From positions 17,794,001 to 17,858,000 of the forward strand of contig OX485804.1 of the NCBI GenBank assembly GCA_950295325.1: a stretch of 64,000 nt of DNA, in the 5' to 3' direction. The stretch comes from Polytrichum commune (lineage: Eukaryota; Streptophyta; Polytrichopsida; Polytrichales; Polytrichaceae). Below, one piece after another: positions 17,792 through 28,666 of this stretch (its first letter is position 1; each line of letters opens with the position of its first letter). Under the pieces are notes generated by a model. That model searched no databases, had not been told where the DNA came from, and saw only the letters and a program-made list of their open reading frames with translations. The position numbers were made by a program, and so were the translations under genes.

Positions 17792-19621
17792 TGTGAGGCC
17801 AAACCCCCCACCCTTAAGCGTCCGTAGTCCGAGTAGTGGGTTTGGGCTCACATTCCTCCGCGGTATTGGATTTGGACTTGGATGAGTCCATAGTGCAAGG
17901 TTCACCCTTCAAGTGGTCTTGGATTTAACTTTGGTCTTTGCTTCCTTTGTCTTGCCATCGCGAGAGTGCTCCACATTCTCCATTAAGTTGTGCACGTGGT
18001 TTATTTTTAAAGAGAGGATGCAAGTGTTAAAAAAAACACTATTCTCTATAGTCAATCTCAAATACATTTACTTGTGAAAGCCACACATAACACTAACTAG
18101 CATAATGTAACTAACTACTTGTCTATGAGCTAATTAGGTAGGCTATCTACTAAGCTCCTTCATGAACCCATCTCTTTACTTTCTAATTACATAAACCTAG
18201 CTCCTTCATAAACCCAGCTCCTTCATAAACCGAGCTTCTTAGCTTCTAACTAAACAAACCCAGCTCCTTCATAAACCCAGCTCCTTCATGAACCCAGCTC
18301 CTTAGCTTCTAACTAAACAAACCCAGGTCCTTCATAAACCCAGCTCTTTACTTTCTAACTAAACAAACCCAGCTCCTTCATAAACCCAGCTCCTTCATGA
18401 ACCCACAACTTTGTAGTTGTAATCCCCAACTACCTCACTAATTATTCAAGCCCTTAACTAATCTTCCTACCTAATTTCCCTAATTCTACTAACAACCCCT
18501 TTCTAATCACACAATTCTTCTCTAATCCTAAAATCCTAAAATCCTAGAGAGGAGAGGGGGAGAGAGAATTTCCTAACTTCACTAAGACTAACTAATCCAC
18601 ACAAGTATATTTTTGCACTCATCACAACATCAAGTGCTCAACTCTTAAACATGGAACTTGCAACCACGTGTATTCAAAACATGAACTTTAAGTACCACAA
18701 ATTGGAATCATGAATTAACTTTAAAATCCTTCACGTCAACACTAATTCTACCAAGAGGTCAAGCCCTCTTCAAGGCTAACAAGCCTTGGCTCTCAAACTA
18801 AAAACTAAGCACACACATGTGCTCCAATATGGCTTCCCACACCCACACTTATAACTCGTGGGGTGCCTTGGAGCACAAAGGAAAGAGAGGATGAGTGAGG
18901 GAAGAATGAGGGATTATATAGTAAGCTTGAGGGGGTGAGCACCCTCAAGGCTCACGATAAGCCCTTGAGATTTCCTCCTACTTAGTAGGCGCCAATCCTA
19001 TCTTCTAAGTCTTCCTCCCTCAAATGATCAACAAGGATCCTAATTCGAACATTTAACTAGCCTTGGCTTTCTACCTACCACACTTTACCAAACTTGGGAT
19101 GCTTCAACCCAAACTTAGCCTCCTTCGCTTTCCGCCGCCATAACTTTCTCCCCTTACTTTCCCAAATCGTCGCTCACCACTTAATTCAAACCACGATGCT
19201 TAACTCGTGATTTGATTGGTGCTTTGAGAATTTGCTTATCCTCCACCTTGCATTCTTCCTTGGGCCTTCCCCATTAAGTGGCCATGATGAGGTGGTCCAC
19301 TTGTGCGCTCCATGTGATCCTCCATTCATCCCAATTCGAATGCACTTGCCTCTTGAGTCACTTTGGTTGTCTCCATCCATTTGTACTAGCCTACTCACTA
19401 ACTACTCAATCCAAGTTCTCCTTACCTATCCCCATTCACTCAAATCCTTCCGAAGGTAAAAACACAATAACAACTCACATCCTAGCCTCTTACAACATGG
19501 TACTTCTAAGACTAACATTTCACTCTTTTTATATTTTTGTGAAGTAACATGCTACTTCAAAGTGCATCAACTAACGTTTCAAGGGTCTAAGACTAAATGT
19601 GGGCACCCTTTTGGGCTCACA
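17792..19621 (-). repeat. LTR (3' LTR relative to gag-pol)
   Basis: Matches 26832-28661 base for base where I compared it, except C/T at 19604/28644. It contains about 62-bp internal repeats (CCAGCTCCTTCATAAACCCA type, about 18180-18410), a minus-strand TATA-like CTATATAA near 18911-18918, and a minus-strand AATAAA near 18001-18006. The short open frames inside are duplicated in both LTRs and are not genes. Confidence 0.95.
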
Positions 19622-19682
19622 TAATTGGCGACCATCGGGGGATGAATCCAAACATCTCTTGCTCCAAGGGTAAGTTGCCTAG
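19622..19682. other. Inner edge of the left LTR, no polypurine tract seen
   Basis: 61 nt between the gag-pol stop and the LTR. A polypurine tract is expected here on the minus strand, but the sequence is mixed. Read on the plus strand the edge is TAAT followed by TGGCGACCATCGGGGGATG, which looks like a plant retroelement primer-binding site. Confidence 0.5.
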
Positions 19683-22600
19683 TCAAGCTCGGTACTCCTT
19701 ACATCTACTTCCCGATGTACGGGTAGGAAAGAGCTCACCATTCAACGTTTCCAATTGAATTGAATTATTAGGAAAGACCTCATAGACAAGGTAAGGTCCT
19801 AACCATACCGCATTGAATTTCGCCGGAAATTCAAGCTTTCGTGCGTCTTGAATCATGACCATCATTCCCGGTGTTAGGGCCCTTCTCTTATGTCGTTTGT
19901 CGAAAGTAATCTTTCTCCTTCTTTGGATTGCCTCAATATGTTGAGCCGCCATTCTCCTCCCTTCGTCAAGTGCTTCCAAATCGGTTAGTCGATTTCGTAA
20001 GGATTGACTTTCGGTAAGTCTCGTACTCACGGCCACCCTAAGTGACTCGACTTCATATTCGATTGGTAGTGTCGCTTCAAGACCATAGACTAAGGAAAAT
20101 GGTGTAGCACGCGTAGTTACCTTATAGGTTGTACGGTATGCCCAAAGTGCCGCCGTTAGTTTCGTATCCCAATCCCGCTTCGAGTCTATAACCGTCTTGC
20201 GTAGTATACTCACCAAAATTCCGTTAACCCTTTCCGTTTGTCCATTGGTTTGTGGGTGGTAGGGAGTAGTCTTCCGGTGATCAATTTTAAATTTCTCTGT
20301 CATCTCTCGAATCAAGTCATTCAAAAAGTGAGTACCCCTATCGCTTACTAGGATCTTCGGCACCCCGAACCGCGAAATTATGTTTTCGTACATAAATGTT
20401 GCCGCGTGTTCCGCCGTGTCGGTCTTCACCGCTTTGGCTTCCGCCCACTTGGTGAGGTACTCGGTTGCCACCACAATATATTTCATTCCTTTTGAAGATT
20501 GGGGATGGACCTCACCCACATAGTCGATGCCCCATTTTTCGAAAGGAATTAAGGGTAATGATACATGTAAAGGCATCTCCATTCTAAGGTCGTCTCGGGC
20601 ATACCGTTGGCAAGCGTCGCATTTCCTTACATAGTCATGGGCGTCCTTAAATAGTGTAGGCCAAAAGTAGCCCGCTCTAAGTATTTTTTGCCCGGTGAGT
20701 TGACCCGAGAAGTGACCGCCGCAAGCGCTATCGTGGCAAGCGATTAAAATCGCTTCAACCTCCGTTTTTGACACGCATCGTCGTAAAATACCATCGGACC
20801 CCCTTCTAAACAACCTATGGCCCACTACAACAAATTGCCTACTATTTACCCTCACCTTCCTTCTCTCTTCTTTTGTCCACTCTTTGGGCAACTTGTGGGT
20901 TGTTAGAAATTCCACTATGCCCGCATACCACTCCGGTGTAGAAGTGACCACAAAGAGGCTATCATCTACTAACATATCATTTACCGGATTTTTTCCTATC
21001 TCCTCCGACAACCTAGACAAGTGGTCCGCTTGTAAATGCATACGACCCGGTTTATATTCCACCGTGTAGTCGAATTCTTCTAATAACAAAACCCACCTAG
21101 CTAACCTACCACTTAACTCCGCCTTGTTAATTAGATACTTGATAGCCATGTGGTCAACAAAAAATACAACCGGGTTGCACATGAGGTAATGTCTAAACTT
21201 TTTAACGGAAAACACCATGGCTAGGCACTCCCTCTCCGTTGTAGAGTAGTTTCTTTCGGCGGGGGTCAATTGCTTACTCGCATAAGCTATAGGTTGATCC
21301 TTCTCTTTTTCTCCCGTTGCTTGACAAAGCGCACTCCCTATTGCCACATTACTAGCATCACAATAGACGTGAAAAGGTTTACCCCAATTGGGTGGTATCA
21401 ACACCGGATAGGTGCTCAACCTATCCCGCAATTCCTCAAAGGCTTTTTGACAAGCATCCGTCCACTCGAATTTGACATCTTTTTTGAGCAAATGGGTAAT
21501 GGGCACCGCTATCTTTGAAAAATTAGGAATAAGTTTCCGGTACCATCCCACATGTCCTAACAACTTAGAGATCCCCTTGGAATTGGTTGGAGTTGCCAAG
21601 TCGCTTATGGCCGCAATCTTATCCGGATCGGGTTCTCTACCTTTCTCACTAACAACATAACCCAACAACACTCCCTTATTCACTCCCAAAAATGTCTTAT
21701 CCGGGTTCAATGCTAACCTCATCTTCCTACACCTAACCAATGCCTCCCTAACACAATGTAGGTGATCATCCACATTACTTTGTGTGCTAAAATCGTCCAC
21801 AAAGACGGTCATGGATTTGAACAACAAGTCGGTGAAGATATACATTACTAATCGTTGGAAAGTAGCCGGGGCATTACATAACCCAAATGGCATCACTACC
21901 CACACAAAAGTACCCCAAGGTGTAGTAAAAGCCGTTTTATGGATATCTTGGAGGGCTATGGAAATTTGATTATAACCCGCATACCCATCCATAAAGGTAT
22001 ATCGCGAATGACCTCCAACCTCCTCAAGCAACAAGGTGATAAAAGGTAAGGGGAAGTGATCCTTTTGTGTGCACGAATTCAATTTCCTATAGTCGACACA
22101 AACCCTTAATTTCCCATTTTTTTTCTTTACTAAGACCATAGGAGAAACCCAATCCGTGATTTCCACCGGCTCGATAAACCCGGCCTTCAATAACCTTTCC
22201 AATTCCGCTTTCACCAACAATTGCAATTGAGGATTCATCCTCCTCTCCTTTTGTCTAATTGGCCTCGCCCCCGGAATTAAAGGAATCCGGTGCTCTACCA
22301 TTTCCCTAGGAATTCCCTTAAGCTCATCGTAGGACCATGCAAAAGTATCACTAAACTCATCCACCAAATTGCTATACTCCCTAACCTCTTTCTCCCCCAA
22401 TTTGGAGCCCATCTTCATTTGTCGGGTTTTTCCATTCTTTAATTTCACATCCACGTACCGCCAATCCGCTTCCGACACATGTGCTTGTTCCTCTTTGTTC
22501 CGATACCAATCGGAAGGCACATTGGGGTAATCTTTCACATCTTGACCTACAACTATCCCCGTAGACGTGGTCTTGAAATGTAAAGGCTCCTCCAATTTCG

Positions 22601-25600
22601 ATGACTCAATAATCACATCCTCCTCTTGAGTCCCATCTACATGAATTAAACTAACCTCACCCTCTTCCACGTCATCTACCCAAGGTGTTAACCCACCGCT
22701 AACCCACTCTTCCTCGGTGAGCACCTCACATGGCTCCAACAATGAGCCCTCTCCTAAACTAACACTAGGAAATTCACTCCCTAAGCCTACTTGGTGAAAT
22801 GTAACCATTACATCAACCTCGGACTCGGGGTACTCCCTTAGCCATTGGGCATAATCCCCATTATCCCCATAATTGTAAAAATTAGGACCTAGACTTCCCG
22901 AGCCCGAATCTATAACAACCCTTTGACCTTCGGGATGGACGACTCCCACCAATGCCTTGCCAATCTCATTCTCGTTTAAGTCATCAATTTCCTTCTCCAA
23001 TGGCAAATACATCTCCTTCTTCATCCATCCTTCTAATGAACCAATGGACACTATGACCCTATTACCCTCCGGACCATAAGTGATGGATGGTTTAGGTCCA
23101 CCCCAATTGACCATAGCATTCGCCATCCGCAACCAAGGCCTACCTAGCAAAATGGGGAAGGTGTCCTTGTTGGAGTGCATTTTAATGACATGGAAGGTGA
23201 CCAAGTACTCCTCACCTCCCGTAGTCATTCTACAATCCTTGATCATCCCCAAAGGCGTAGTCGAACTTTGATTTGCCATATTTATGACCAAAGGTGAAGG
23301 CCCCGTGAGTCCAAGTCCCAATTTTTTCATAGTATCCTCCGGTAGTATATTTAGACTACTCCCTCCGTCGACTAGCACATTAGGAACCACCTTATCTACT
23401 ATAACAACTTCTATTTCTATAGCTTTCACGTCTCTTCCACCTTGTGATTGGATCCTAGCGGCTATTTTAGCTTTCACCTTCCTCATCCTCTTGTGTACCG
23501 GCATTCCCTCCTTTAATGTTTTCCTTGCCGTGGGTGAAATTTCCAATAGTTGGCCGAAAGTAATATCCGCCTTGAGTGTACTAAGGTCCGCCCACAAGTC
23601 GTACCCGGTAGATCTTTTTACCTTAGAATTACCCACTACGTCGAATTCGTCTACGGGAACCCCCGGTCCTTCCCATTCACCCACATCGCTATTATCCAAG
23701 TCATGTACCGCATTAGTCCTCTCCCTATCTTGTAAAATTATATTTTCCCTCTCCACATCCTTAGTAGCTCTTCTAGCTACCCTATCCAACTCGGAGAGAT
23801 TAATCTCTTCATCCGAAGAGTAATTTCCTTGCTCTCCTATTCCTACCTCCAACGGGGCATCCCCTCTCCTAGCCCTAGTAGTTACCGCTAGTGCAGGTGC
23901 TTCTTCAACCACACCCTTACCCTTCACTAACTCATATGTAATAGCATTGGTGTGAGGAGGCCATTGACTTTGCTCCTCTCCAATTCTCGTTGGGAGAGGA
24001 AGCATGTCATCACATGTGGCCTCCAACACTGCATCCATGAACCTAACATCTTGGGAGTTAGATGGTCCCGGATCCGTTGGAGGCGCTTGTCTCCCGTTAC
24101 TACCATTAGGTGGAACTCCTTGTCTATTTTGTATTGGAATGTAACCGGTTGTAGTTTGCAAGCCCGCCGGTGGATGAAAAGTTTGCCTAGCATTACTATG
24201 GTCATAGTATAAGTTAGGTGGCCTAAGTTCATTGGCCGGTACTCCTTGTGGCCTAGCACCTCGCATATTATCCCTTGCTTGTTGTTGTGGATTAGCCACC
24301 GGGTAAGGGACATTAATTATTTTGTCCGGTTGGCGACACGTATCCGAGGGATGACTTCCTCCACAATTGCTACAATTAAACTCTTGACCTTCGGACCAAC
24401 ATTGTCCTTGAGCGTGCCACCTTCCACAAAAGGGATGAAATTCCTTCTTCTCTAAATTTTGGCCACCTTGCCCTCTAGGTTGTGGTCCTCTATTGCTTCC
24501 ATTTCCATAGTGAGGTGGCGCTTGACCTCGTTGATTTTGTTGAGGTGGGTTACCGTTTCCTCTTTGGTCACGGTTTTGTCCACTTCTACAAAATTGACGC
24601 GTGTGGCCCGGTTGGCCACATTGGACACACCATAATCCGGAAGAATGCCTACCCGACTCAACCGGGGGTGGAGGCCCCGGTTGTTGACTCCGGATCATTA
24701 ATGACATTTGATCCGTGAGGCTTTGCATTTGTTTTATCATAGCCTCTTGGAATCCTAGTTGGCTAGCACCTAGTCTTCTCTCAACCTCCTCCAAGTGTGG
24801 ATCCGTTCTAGGGGCCGGTAGTGCCAAAAGAGGTGCCGGTTCCCTAACCGCTAAAGGTCGGGGACCGGTGTCCACAATGGCATATGGAATTTGGTTCTCA
24901 TACTTAGCGGGTTCTACCGCTACCACCCTAGGGCGTATGGGGATGAATTGTGGGATCAATTCATCCTCCCTTCTCCATAGCCTTTCGTGATCTTTATCCA
25001 AGTTTTCAATATCTCTAGCCGCACGCTTGGCATCCGCCAAGGTCAAGGGATTCCTTTCTAGAACACCCCTAATAGTTCCGGACTTAAAAAACCCTTGAAT
25101 GAAAAATTGCTTTAGCGTGTCGTCGTTGAGCATGGTACCCACAAATCTAGTGCACACTAAATCAAACCTCCTAATGTAAGCCGAAATTTCTTCCTCCCTT
25201 CCTTGCTTCAATGACGACAATGCCCTTAATGCGGTACTTTGACCCACTTCCGGCCTAAATTCGTTAAGAAACTCCCTTTGTAATTGTTCCCATCCCCTAA
25301 AATGTCCCTCGGCATGATCCCGATACCATTCATAGGCTTCCCCCTCTAGAGTGGTAGGAAACCACACTAACCAATAACCCGGGTCGGTTATGAGGAAGCT
25401 AGCCAACCGTTCGATATACCGTTCCATGTGCCGAGAGGGGTCCTCATCCTTGGTCCCATAAAATTTAGGGAGATGAGATGGCATATCCATCGCCGCTAAA
25501 TTTTGTGGAACCACAATTGGTAGGCCTCTTGGCCTAACCAATGGGTCTATTGGAGGTATAGGAGGTATGGGCGGAATTGGGGGTATGGATGGTGGATCCA

Positions 25601-25922
25601 TCCCCCGTTCCTCGGCCATGATGACCGGTGAACTATTCAACAATCCCCTATCAACTTCTACCGGGAATTCTTCTCTAAGTGTGTAATTTTCCGAAGAAGT
25701 TTCACCACTCAATTTGGAAGGAGTGATCTCCTCTTCAAGTTGAGCTCCAAGTTCTAAGGTGTCTAGAATTGACCTAGTCCTAGGTTCGACGTTCAAACAA
25801 CTCTCTATTCTAACATTATCTTGTTCTAATCTATCACTGATTTTAGAGGACCGCCTCTTTCGAGTAGATTTCTCTAGTCCTACTATCAAACTTGGTTTTT
25901 GTGAGCGAGTCCTACCTTGCAT
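19683..25922 (-). CDS. Gag-Pol polyprotein, 2,079 codons, uninterrupted
   Basis: A single open frame from ATG 25922. The N-terminal region has an Ile/Pro run (PPIPPIPPIPPID, about residue 115). A retrotransposon gag domain follows (about 150-330; GEAYEWYRDHAEGHFRGWEQ). A CCHC knuckle (CVQCGQPGHTRQFC) lies near 431-444, with a second Cys-rich stretch after it. The protease motif VLVDGGSSLNIL is near 850. Reverse transcriptase spans about 1270-1480, with VDYRKLNS and the active site FVDD near 1374. RNase H is near 1515 (VYCDASN). Integrase has an HHCC finger near 1730 and a DDE triad (GIDYVG about 1797, VSDRGTHF about 1859, TNGQTER about 1895). All key residues are present. Gag and Pol share one frame with no stop or shift. 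It would mediate reverse transcription and insertion of the element. Confidence 0.95.
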   Translation of the reverse strand: MQGRTRSQKPSLIVGLEKSTRKRRSSKISDRLEQDNVRIESCLNVEPRTRSILDTLELGAQLEEEITPSKLSGETSSENYTLREEFPVEVDRGLLNSSPVIMAEERGMDPPSIPPIPPIPPIPPIDPLVRPRGLPIVVPQNLAAMDMPSHLPKFYGTKDEDPSRHMERYIERLASFLITDPGYWLVWFPTTLEGEAYEWYRDHAEGHFRGWEQLQREFLNEFRPEVGQSTALRALSSLKQGREEEISAYIRRFDLVCTRFVGTMLNDDTLKQFFIQGFFKSGTIRGVLERNPLTLADAKRAARDIENLDKDHERLWRREDELIPQFIPIRPRVVAVEPAKYENQIPYAIVDTGPRPLAVREPAPLLALPAPRTDPHLEEVERRLGASQLGFQEAMIKQMQSLTDQMSLMIRSQQPGPPPPVESGRHSSGLWCVQCGQPGHTRQFCRSGQNRDQRGNGNPPQQNQRGQAPPHYGNGSNRGPQPRGQGGQNLEKKEFHPFCGRWHAQGQCWSEGQEFNCSNCGGSHPSDTCRQPDKIINVPYPVANPQQQARDNMRGARPQGVPANELRPPNLYYDHSNARQTFHPPAGLQTTTGYIPIQNRQGVPPNGSNGRQAPPTDPGPSNSQDVRFMDAVLEATCDDMLPLPTRIGEEQSQWPPHTNAITYELVKGKGVVEEAPALAVTTRARRGDAPLEVGIGEQGNYSSDEEINLSELDRVARRATKDVERENIILQDRERTNAVHDLDNSDVGEWEGPGVPVDEFDVVGNSKVKRSTGYDLWADLSTLKADITFGQLLEISPTARKTLKEGMPVHKRMRKVKAKIAARIQSQGGRDVKAIEIEVVIVDKVVPNVLVDGGSSLNILPEDTMKKLGLGLTGPSPLVINMANQSSTTPLGMIKDCRMTTGGEEYLVTFHVIKMHSNKDTFPILLGRPWLRMANAMVNWGGPKPSITYGPEGNRVIVSIGSLEGWMKKEMYLPLEKEIDDLNENEIGKALVGVVHPEGQRVVIDSGSGSLGPNFYNYGDNGDYAQWLREYPESEVDVMVTFHQVGLGSEFPSVSLGEGSLLEPCEVLTEEEWVSGGLTPWVDDVEEGEVSLIHVDGTQEEDVIIESSKLEEPLHFKTTSTGIVVGQDVKDYPNVPSDWYRNKEEQAHVSEADWRYVDVKLKNGKTRQMKMGSKLGEKEVREYSNLVDEFSDTFAWSYDELKGIPREMVEHRIPLIPGARPIRQKERRMNPQLQLLVKAELERLLKAGFIEPVEITDWVSPMVLVKKKNGKLRVCVDYRKLNSCTQKDHFPLPFITLLLEEVGGHSRYTFMDGYAGYNQISIALQDIHKTAFTTPWGTFVWVVMPFGLCNAPATFQRLVMYIFTDLLFKSMTVFVDDFSTQSNVDDHLHCVREALVRCRKMRLALNPDKTFLGVNKGVLLGYVVSEKGREPDPDKIAAISDLATPTNSKGISKLLGHVGWYRKLIPNFSKIAVPITHLLKKDVKFEWTDACQKAFEELRDRLSTYPVLIPPNWGKPFHVYCDASNVAIGSALCQATGEKEKDQPIAYASKQLTPAERNYSTTERECLAMVFSVKKFRHYLMCNPVVFFVDHMAIKYLINKAELSGRLARWVLLLEEFDYTVEYKPGRMHLQADHLSRLSEEIGKNPVNDMLVDDSLFVVTSTPEWYAGIVEFLTTHKLPKEWTKEERRKVRVNSRQFVVVGHRLFRRGSDGILRRCVSKTEVEAILIACHDSACGGHFSGQLTGQKILRAGYFWPTLFKDAHDYVRKCDACQRYARDDLRMEMPLHVSLPLIPFEKWGIDYVGEVHPQSSKGMKYIVVATEYLTKWAEAKAVKTDTAEHAATFMYENIISRFGVPKILVSDRGTHFLNDLIREMTEKFKIDHRKTTPYHPQTNGQTERVNGILVSILRKTVIDSKRDWDTKLTAALWAYRTTYKVTTRATPFSLVYGLEATLPIEYEVESLRVAVSTRLTESQSLRNRLTDLEALDEGRRMAAQHIEAIQRRRKITFDKRHKRRALTPGMMVMIQDARKLEFPAKFNAVWLGPYLVYEVFPNNSIQLETLNGELFPTRTSGSRCKEYRA

Positions 25923-26831
25923 TCCATAAGAATCAATCGACCCTCACTTGACCACACATAATCCTAGCAATTCCCCTCTTAATATTTTCACTTGTCTTGG
26001 TGTGATTATAATTTTTTTAGGAGGTGAGGAAAAGAACCTGCAAGCCCACTTAGGTGAAAGAATCCCAATAGGGGATAGGCATGTTCATGTTAATTTTTTG
26101 GTTAAGTCGGAGCATCACCTCCGCACCTTCCCGCAAATTAACACTCACCACAATACCGATTGTGAGGGGGTGACCTTCCGAGTAGATTATGTTAAAAGTC
26201 GAGGCTTCACCCTTCAACTTCTCACACCATCCACAATTCGGGAATTACCCTCTACAACGGATAACAACAATCACGAGTACAAAAGGCATTCCTTAATTAG
26301 TTAATGAGTTCACTTTGAAGAAATAAACATACCTTGAGCAATCGCATCCCCCTGTGAGTTAGCACTCCCCTCAATCGTGACTCAATGTAACAACACCATA
26401 AACTTTGTGAAATATTAATTTAATCTAGAGCATGAAATGACAACTCCCAAAACTTTGAGACTCACCCCGAGGTGAGTGTCAAAGTTCAATGTCCTAAGAT
26501 GAATTTACCCTCTAATGTTTTAATGAGCTACTCGGTTATAGGTTCCTTTTAAGTTCTTAGCAAATCCCCAAAAAGGTTGAGGACGTACCTTCGCCGCGCT
26601 CCTTCCTCAAAAATGAATTTGCGTAATTGACAATGCAATTCATTCCAATGAATAGTTGAAATACAATGAATTCAAATGTAACCCAAAGAGAGAATACTTA
26701 CCGAGTTTCGGGTGCTCCTTCCCTTCTCTCAAGTTTGTGTCTCCAACTTTTCCTAGTTGCCTCCAAGTCTCCTAGTCGCCTCCAAGTCTTGTAACTACCT
26801 TCCGCTTCGCTCCCGGCGGACGCACCAATTA
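25923..26831 (-). other. Retrotransposon 5' leader, 909 nt, with primer-binding site
   Basis: Lies between the 5' LTR and gag. Four bases (TAAT on the minus strand) separate the LTR from a candidate primer-binding site at 26809-26827. It begins TGGTGCGTCCGCCGGGA and, allowing G-U pairs, is close to the 3' end of plant tRNA-Gly (TGGTGCACCAGCCGGGA as the complement). The rest has no convincing coding sequence; a 118-codon plus-strand frame (25948-26304) looks spurious. Confidence 0.6.
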
Positions 26832-28661
26832 TGTGAGGCCAAACCCCCCACCCTTAAGCGTCCGTAGTCCGAGTAGTGGGTTTGGGCTCACATTCCTCCG
26901 CGGTATTGGATTTGGACTTGGATGAGTCCATAGTGCAAGGTTCACCCTTCAAGTGGTCTTGGATTTAACTTTGGTCTTTGCTTCCTTTGTCTTGCCATCG
27001 CGAGAGTGCTCCACATTCTCCATTAAGTTGTGCACGTGGTTTATTTTTAAAGAGAGGATGCAAGTGTTAAAAAAAACACTATTCTCTATAGTCAATCTCA
27101 AATACATTTACTTGTGAAAGCCACACATAACACTAACTAGCATAATGTAACTAACTACTTGTCTATGAGCTAATTAGGTAGGCTATCTACTAAGCTCCTT
27201 CATGAACCCATCTCTTTACTTTCTAATTACATAAACCTAGCTCCTTCATAAACCCAGCTCCTTCATAAACCGAGCTTCTTAGCTTCTAACTAAACAAACC
27301 CAGCTCCTTCATAAACCCAGCTCCTTCATGAACCCAGCTCCTTAGCTTCTAACTAAACAAACCCAGGTCCTTCATAAACCCAGCTCTTTACTTTCTAACT
27401 AAACAAACCCAGCTCCTTCATAAACCCAGCTCCTTCATGAACCCACAACTTTGTAGTTGTAATCCCCAACTACCTCACTAATTATTCAAGCCCTTAACTA
27501 ATCTTCCTACCTAATTTCCCTAATTCTACTAACAACCCCTTTCTAATCACACAATTCTTCTCTAATCCTAAAATCCTAAAATCCTAGAGAGGAGAGGGGG
27601 AGAGAGAATTTCCTAACTTCACTAAGACTAACTAATCCACACAAGTATATTTTTGCACTCATCACAACATCAAGTGCTCAACTCTTAAACATGGAACTTG
27701 CAACCACGTGTATTCAAAACATGAACTTTAAGTACCACAAATTGGAATCATGAATTAACTTTAAAATCCTTCACGTCAACACTAATTCTACCAAGAGGTC
27801 AAGCCCTCTTCAAGGCTAACAAGCCTTGGCTCTCAAACTAAAAACTAAGCACACACATGTGCTCCAATATGGCTTCCCACACCCACACTTATAACTCGTG
27901 GGGTGCCTTGGAGCACAAAGGAAAGAGAGGATGAGTGAGGGAAGAATGAGGGATTATATAGTAAGCTTGAGGGGGTGAGCACCCTCAAGGCTCACGATAA
28001 GCCCTTGAGATTTCCTCCTACTTAGTAGGCGCCAATCCTATCTTCTAAGTCTTCCTCCCTCAAATGATCAACAAGGATCCTAATTCGAACATTTAACTAG
28101 CCTTGGCTTTCTACCTACCACACTTTACCAAACTTGGGATGCTTCAACCCAAACTTAGCCTCCTTCGCTTTCCGCCGCCATAACTTTCTCCCCTTACTTT
28201 CCCAAATCGTCGCTCACCACTTAATTCAAACCACGATGCTTAACTCGTGATTTGATTGGTGCTTTGAGAATTTGCTTATCCTCCACCTTGCATTCTTCCT
28301 TGGGCCTTCCCCATTAAGTGGCCATGATGAGGTGGTCCACTTGTGCGCTCCATGTGATCCTCCATTCATCCCAATTCGAATGCACTTGCCTCTTGAGTCA
28401 CTTTGGTTGTCTCCATCCATTTGTACTAGCCTACTCACTAACTACTCAATCCAAGTTCTCCTTACCTATCCCCATTCACTCAAATCCTTCCGAAGGTAAA
28501 AACACAATAACAACTCACATCCTAGCCTCTTACAACATGGTACTTCTAAGACTAACATTTCACTCTTTTTATATTTTTGTGAAGTAACATGCTACTTCAA
28601 AGTGCATCAACTAACGTTTCAAGGGTCTAAGACTAAATGTGGGTACCCTTTTGGGCTCACA
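26832..28661 (-). repeat. LTR (5' LTR relative to gag-pol)
   Basis: The promoter-bearing copy for the minus-strand transcript. A CTATATAA-type TATA on the minus strand is at about 27951-27958, roughly 700 bp into the LTR. The right end ...GGGCTCACA abuts the CCTAG target duplication at 28662. Confidence 0.95.
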
Positions 28662-28666
28662 CCTAG

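Larger units (their letters stand above)
17792..28661 (-). mobile_element. Complete Ty3/gypsy LTR retrotransposon, 10,870 bp
   Basis: Two 1,830-bp LTRs bound an internal region with one gag-pol ORF on the minus strand. The 5-bp target duplication CCTAG is perfect (17787-17791 and 28662-28666). LTR ends are TGTGAG...CTCACA. The domain order protease, RT, RNase H, integrase, and no chromodomain after the GPY-like end (WLGPYLVYEVFPN), fit the non-chromovirus Ty3/gypsy (Tat/Athila-like) branch. The copy seems structurally intact and very young. It disrupts the DUF7869-type gene in the opposite orientation. Confidence 0.95.

Noticed and set aside
15443-17885. Common hAT, MULE or CACTA transposase
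   Set aside because: The LDNC..xNK and GHTHxDID motifs fit the DUF7869-type family instead; no hAT dimerisation or MULE SWIM motif is visible.
19186-19547. Small frames duplicated exactly at 28226-28587
   Set aside because: They lie within the two LTRs and repeat only because the LTRs are identical.
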